A stretch of 14,325 nt of DNA from DATEUP01 sp035283065 (GTDB lineage Archaea; Thermoplasmatota; DTKX01; DATEUP01): NCBI GenBank assembly GCA_035283065.1, contig DATEUP010000292.1:1-14325 (forward strand), written 5' to 3'. Of the stretch, positions 13,582-14,325 are shown piece after piece; position 1 is the stretch's first letter, and each line of letters opens with the position of its first letter. The position numbers were made by a program, and so were the translations under genes. Below the pieces are notes generated by a model, which did not search any database, was not told where the DNA came from, and saw nothing but the letters and a program-made list of their open reading frames with translations.

Positions 13582-13892
13582 TACAGGCGTGGCCCCCTGC
13601 GGACGGCCTCAAGGAGCTCGGGTGAGGCCTCCGGGACCCAGATCAGCCCCTTCGAGCCTTCCGCAACCATTCCTTGGCCTCCCAAGAAGGCGAGCGCCGC
13701 GTTGAGGCTCGGCCGCGTCGTGGCGTGGCCCCACCTTGCGAGAGATGCAAGGAGCTTGTTTCGGCTGGCGGGTTCCTCAGACTCCTTGAGGGCCCCCATG
13801 ACGTATTCGATCGTCTCGAGGGTCGGGTTGGCTCCCGGCCTTGCATAGGCGAGGCGAGGGGCCTTGGCGGCCTGCGGCATCCGGGGATACAT
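13581..13892 (-). CDS. Winged-helix protein, probable antitoxin/autoregulator
   Basis: This protein of up to 103 residues reads as a small winged-helix DNA-binding domain. Helices are ETIEYVMGALKES (26-38), SRNKLLASLARW (43-54) and TRPSLNAALAFLGGQGM (58-74), followed by a wing MVAEGSKGLIWV (74-85) and a short C-terminal helix. Its gene overlaps the RelE-like gene by one base, so it is the likely antitoxin or repressor of the pair. The start is ambiguous. ATG 13892 has GAGGAG six bases upstream. However, the only TATA box (13904-13913) predicts a transcript start near 13883, which would instead favour a nearly leaderless ATG at 13880. The promoter is bracketed by a 10-bp inverted repeat, as expected for autoregulation. 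I know no named family for it, so the antitoxin role is inferred from the operon layout. Confidence 0.75.
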   Translation of the reverse strand: MYPRMPQAAKAPRLAYARPGANPTLETIEYVMGALKESEEPASRNKLLASLARWGHATTRPSLNAALAFLGGQGMVAEGSKGLIWVPEASPELLEAVRRGPRL

Positions 13893-13920
13893 GGATAGCT
13901 CCTCTATATTTATCCATGTA
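13888..13920. promoter_or_regulatory. Inverted-repeat operator enclosing the TATA box of the winged-helix/RelE-like operon
   Basis: TACATGGATA (13888-13897) and TATCCATGTA (13911-13920) are a perfect 10-bp inverted repeat with 13 bases between them. Outside the arms GGGG (13883-13886) and CCCC (13921-13924) extend the symmetry with one bulged base. The minus-strand TATA box ATAAATATAG (13904-13913) starts inside the spacer and runs into one arm. Arm centres are 23 bp apart, about two helical turns, so a dimer could contact both on one DNA face and block TBP. Confidence 0.65.
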
Positions 13921-13985
13921 CCCCATTGGATGGCAGACGGGTCGCTTGGGTCGGAGGCAGGAACGACCGACCGCGAGTCGAAGCT

Positions 13986-13998
13986 GTGACCTAGTCAC
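13986..13998. repeat. Short inverted repeat GTGAC-CTA-GTCAC
   Basis: Perfect 5-bp arms around three bases lie in the 189-base gap between the divergent winged-helix and DUF5320 genes. It ends directly before another inverted repeat that brackets the DUF5320 promoter. It could be a regulator site upstream of that promoter. At this length, chance cannot be excluded. Confidence 0.3.
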
Positions 13999-14029
13999 GC
14001 CCACGTGCGGTCAATATTGCGGCGTGGGC
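13999..14029 (+). promoter_or_regulatory. Promoter of the DUF5320 gene, TATA flanked by inverted arms
   Basis: CAATATTG (14012-14019) is an A/T-rich palindromic core that fits a TATA box. It predicts a start near 14042 and a leader of about 40 bases before ATG 14082. Arms GCCCACG (13999-14005) and CGTGGGC (14023-14029) flank it symmetrically with centres 24 bp apart, resembling the layout of the neighbouring winged-helix promoter though with a different sequence. Confidence 0.45.
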
Positions 14030-14081
14030 ATTACACGGGGGTGTGCCGCGCCCTGCCGCGCGGAACAAGGAGTGAGAAACG

Positions 14082-14234
14082 ATGCATTACGGATGTGGAC
14101 CCGGCTACGGCTACGGGCGCCGGTACTTGACGAAGGAAGAGATCGCGAACGCGCTTGGCGAGTACCAGAAGGAACTCGAAAGCGAGCTTGAGGCCGTGAA
14201 GGAGCGGATCACCGACCTCACGAAGAAGGCGTGA
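14082..14234 (+). CDS. DUF5320-like coiled-coil miniprotein
   Basis: This 50-residue protein begins MHYGCGPGYGYGRRYLTKEE. The Gly/Tyr-rich head with one Cys and one His, then R-R-Y/F-L-T-K-E-E, then a charged amphipathic helix (about 17-50, rich in Glu and Lys) is the pattern of the small DUF5320 proteins common in archaea and some anaerobic bacteria. Their function is unknown; the head suggests metal or RNA contact and the helix suggests a coiled-coil dimer. It is too short for usual ORF cut-offs, but support is strong: AAGGAGTGAG (14067-14076), a near-perfect anti-16S sequence, lies five bases before the ATG, a TATA box lies upstream, and a strong hairpin lies 22 bases after the stop. It appears to be a single-gene transcription unit. 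Confidence 0.82.
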   Translation: MHYGCGPGYGYGRRYLTKEEIANALGEYQKELESELEAVKERITDLTKKA

Positions 14235-14256
14235 GGCGCTTGTCGCCCACCCTTCC

Positions 14257-14277
14257 GGGCCCGCCGCCGGCGGGCCC
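14257..14277 (+). terminator. GC-rich hairpin after the DUF5320 gene
   Basis: GGGCCCGCC (14257-14265) pairs perfectly with GGCGGGCCC (14269-14277) around a GCC loop, 22 bases after the stop codon. No T-run follows, so this is not a classical intrinsic terminator, and archaeal termination usually relies on T-runs. It may protect the 3' end of the short mRNA or assist factor-dependent release. Confidence 0.35.
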
Positions 14278-14325
14278 CTTCGAGCGGCACCCCTTCCCGG
14301 GCGTACCGCCGCCCTTTCACCCCCG

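Noticed and set aside
14111..14320. Minus-strand 69-residue frame over the DUF5320 gene
   Set aside because: Ser/Arg-rich shadow; the plus-strand miniprotein has a strong ribosome site and family pattern.
1..14325. Insertion sequence, CRISPR array, integrase or att site
   Set aside because: No transposase or recombinase motif, no regularly spaced repeats and no tRNA-associated direct repeats were seen; the lower-GC islet at about 1180-3160 shows no flanking target duplication that I can find.

Overview
This window reads as a stretch of chromosome from a GC-rich archaeon, most probably in the Thermoplasmatota or a neighbouring euryarchaeal group. The archaeal call rests on A/T-rich TATA-like boxes about 25-35 bases before many starts, several probably leaderless genes, frequent GTG/TTG starts, and an archaeal-looking DUF5320 miniprotein. 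The phylum is an inference from gene content and cannot be settled by eye. There are no rRNAs, tRNAs, CRISPR arrays or recognisable insertion sequences.

Layout, left to right. (1) The 3' part of a sulfite-oxidase-family molybdopterin oxidoreductase, whose end overlaps a convergent two-TM miniprotein gene (1-1053). (2) A lower-GC islet at about 1180-3160. It holds a YwgA-like winged-helix protein and, convergent with it, a SAMHD1/YwfO-like HD phosphohydrolase with an intact dNTPase-type active site. (3) A minus-strand pair: a membrane-anchored M28 metallopeptidase and, upstream of it, a double-ACT protein (3220-5010). (4) A plus-strand run: a YedA-type EamA exporter preceded by nested inverted repeats, then an unrecognised 831-residue membrane protein built of four tandem [two TM + soluble domain] units (5181-8802). 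(5) A VOC protein divergent from a SAM methyltransferase (8762-9918). (6) A single-chain archaeal/Aquifex-type aconitase with an unusual Fe-S ligand pattern (9952-11910). (7) A minus-strand group: winged-helix regulator, RelE-like toxin, SDR oxidoreductase and CDGSH iron-sulfur protein (11923-13892). (8) A DUF5320 coiled-coil miniprotein with its own promoter and hairpin (13986-14277).

Most genes look like ordinary housekeeping or metabolic functions. Four parts look like candidates for new biology: the YwgA/HD islet with a perfect 16-bp palindrome at its expected transcription start; the regulator-toxin pair, whose TATA box sits between the arms of a 10-bp inverted repeat; the four-repeat membrane protein; and the aconitase with Ser where the first cluster Cys normally sits. 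All four convergent gene pairs are extremely tight: three overlap at the 3' ends and one is 12 bases apart. The last 48 bases (14278-14325) and the short gaps not listed hold nothing I can support.
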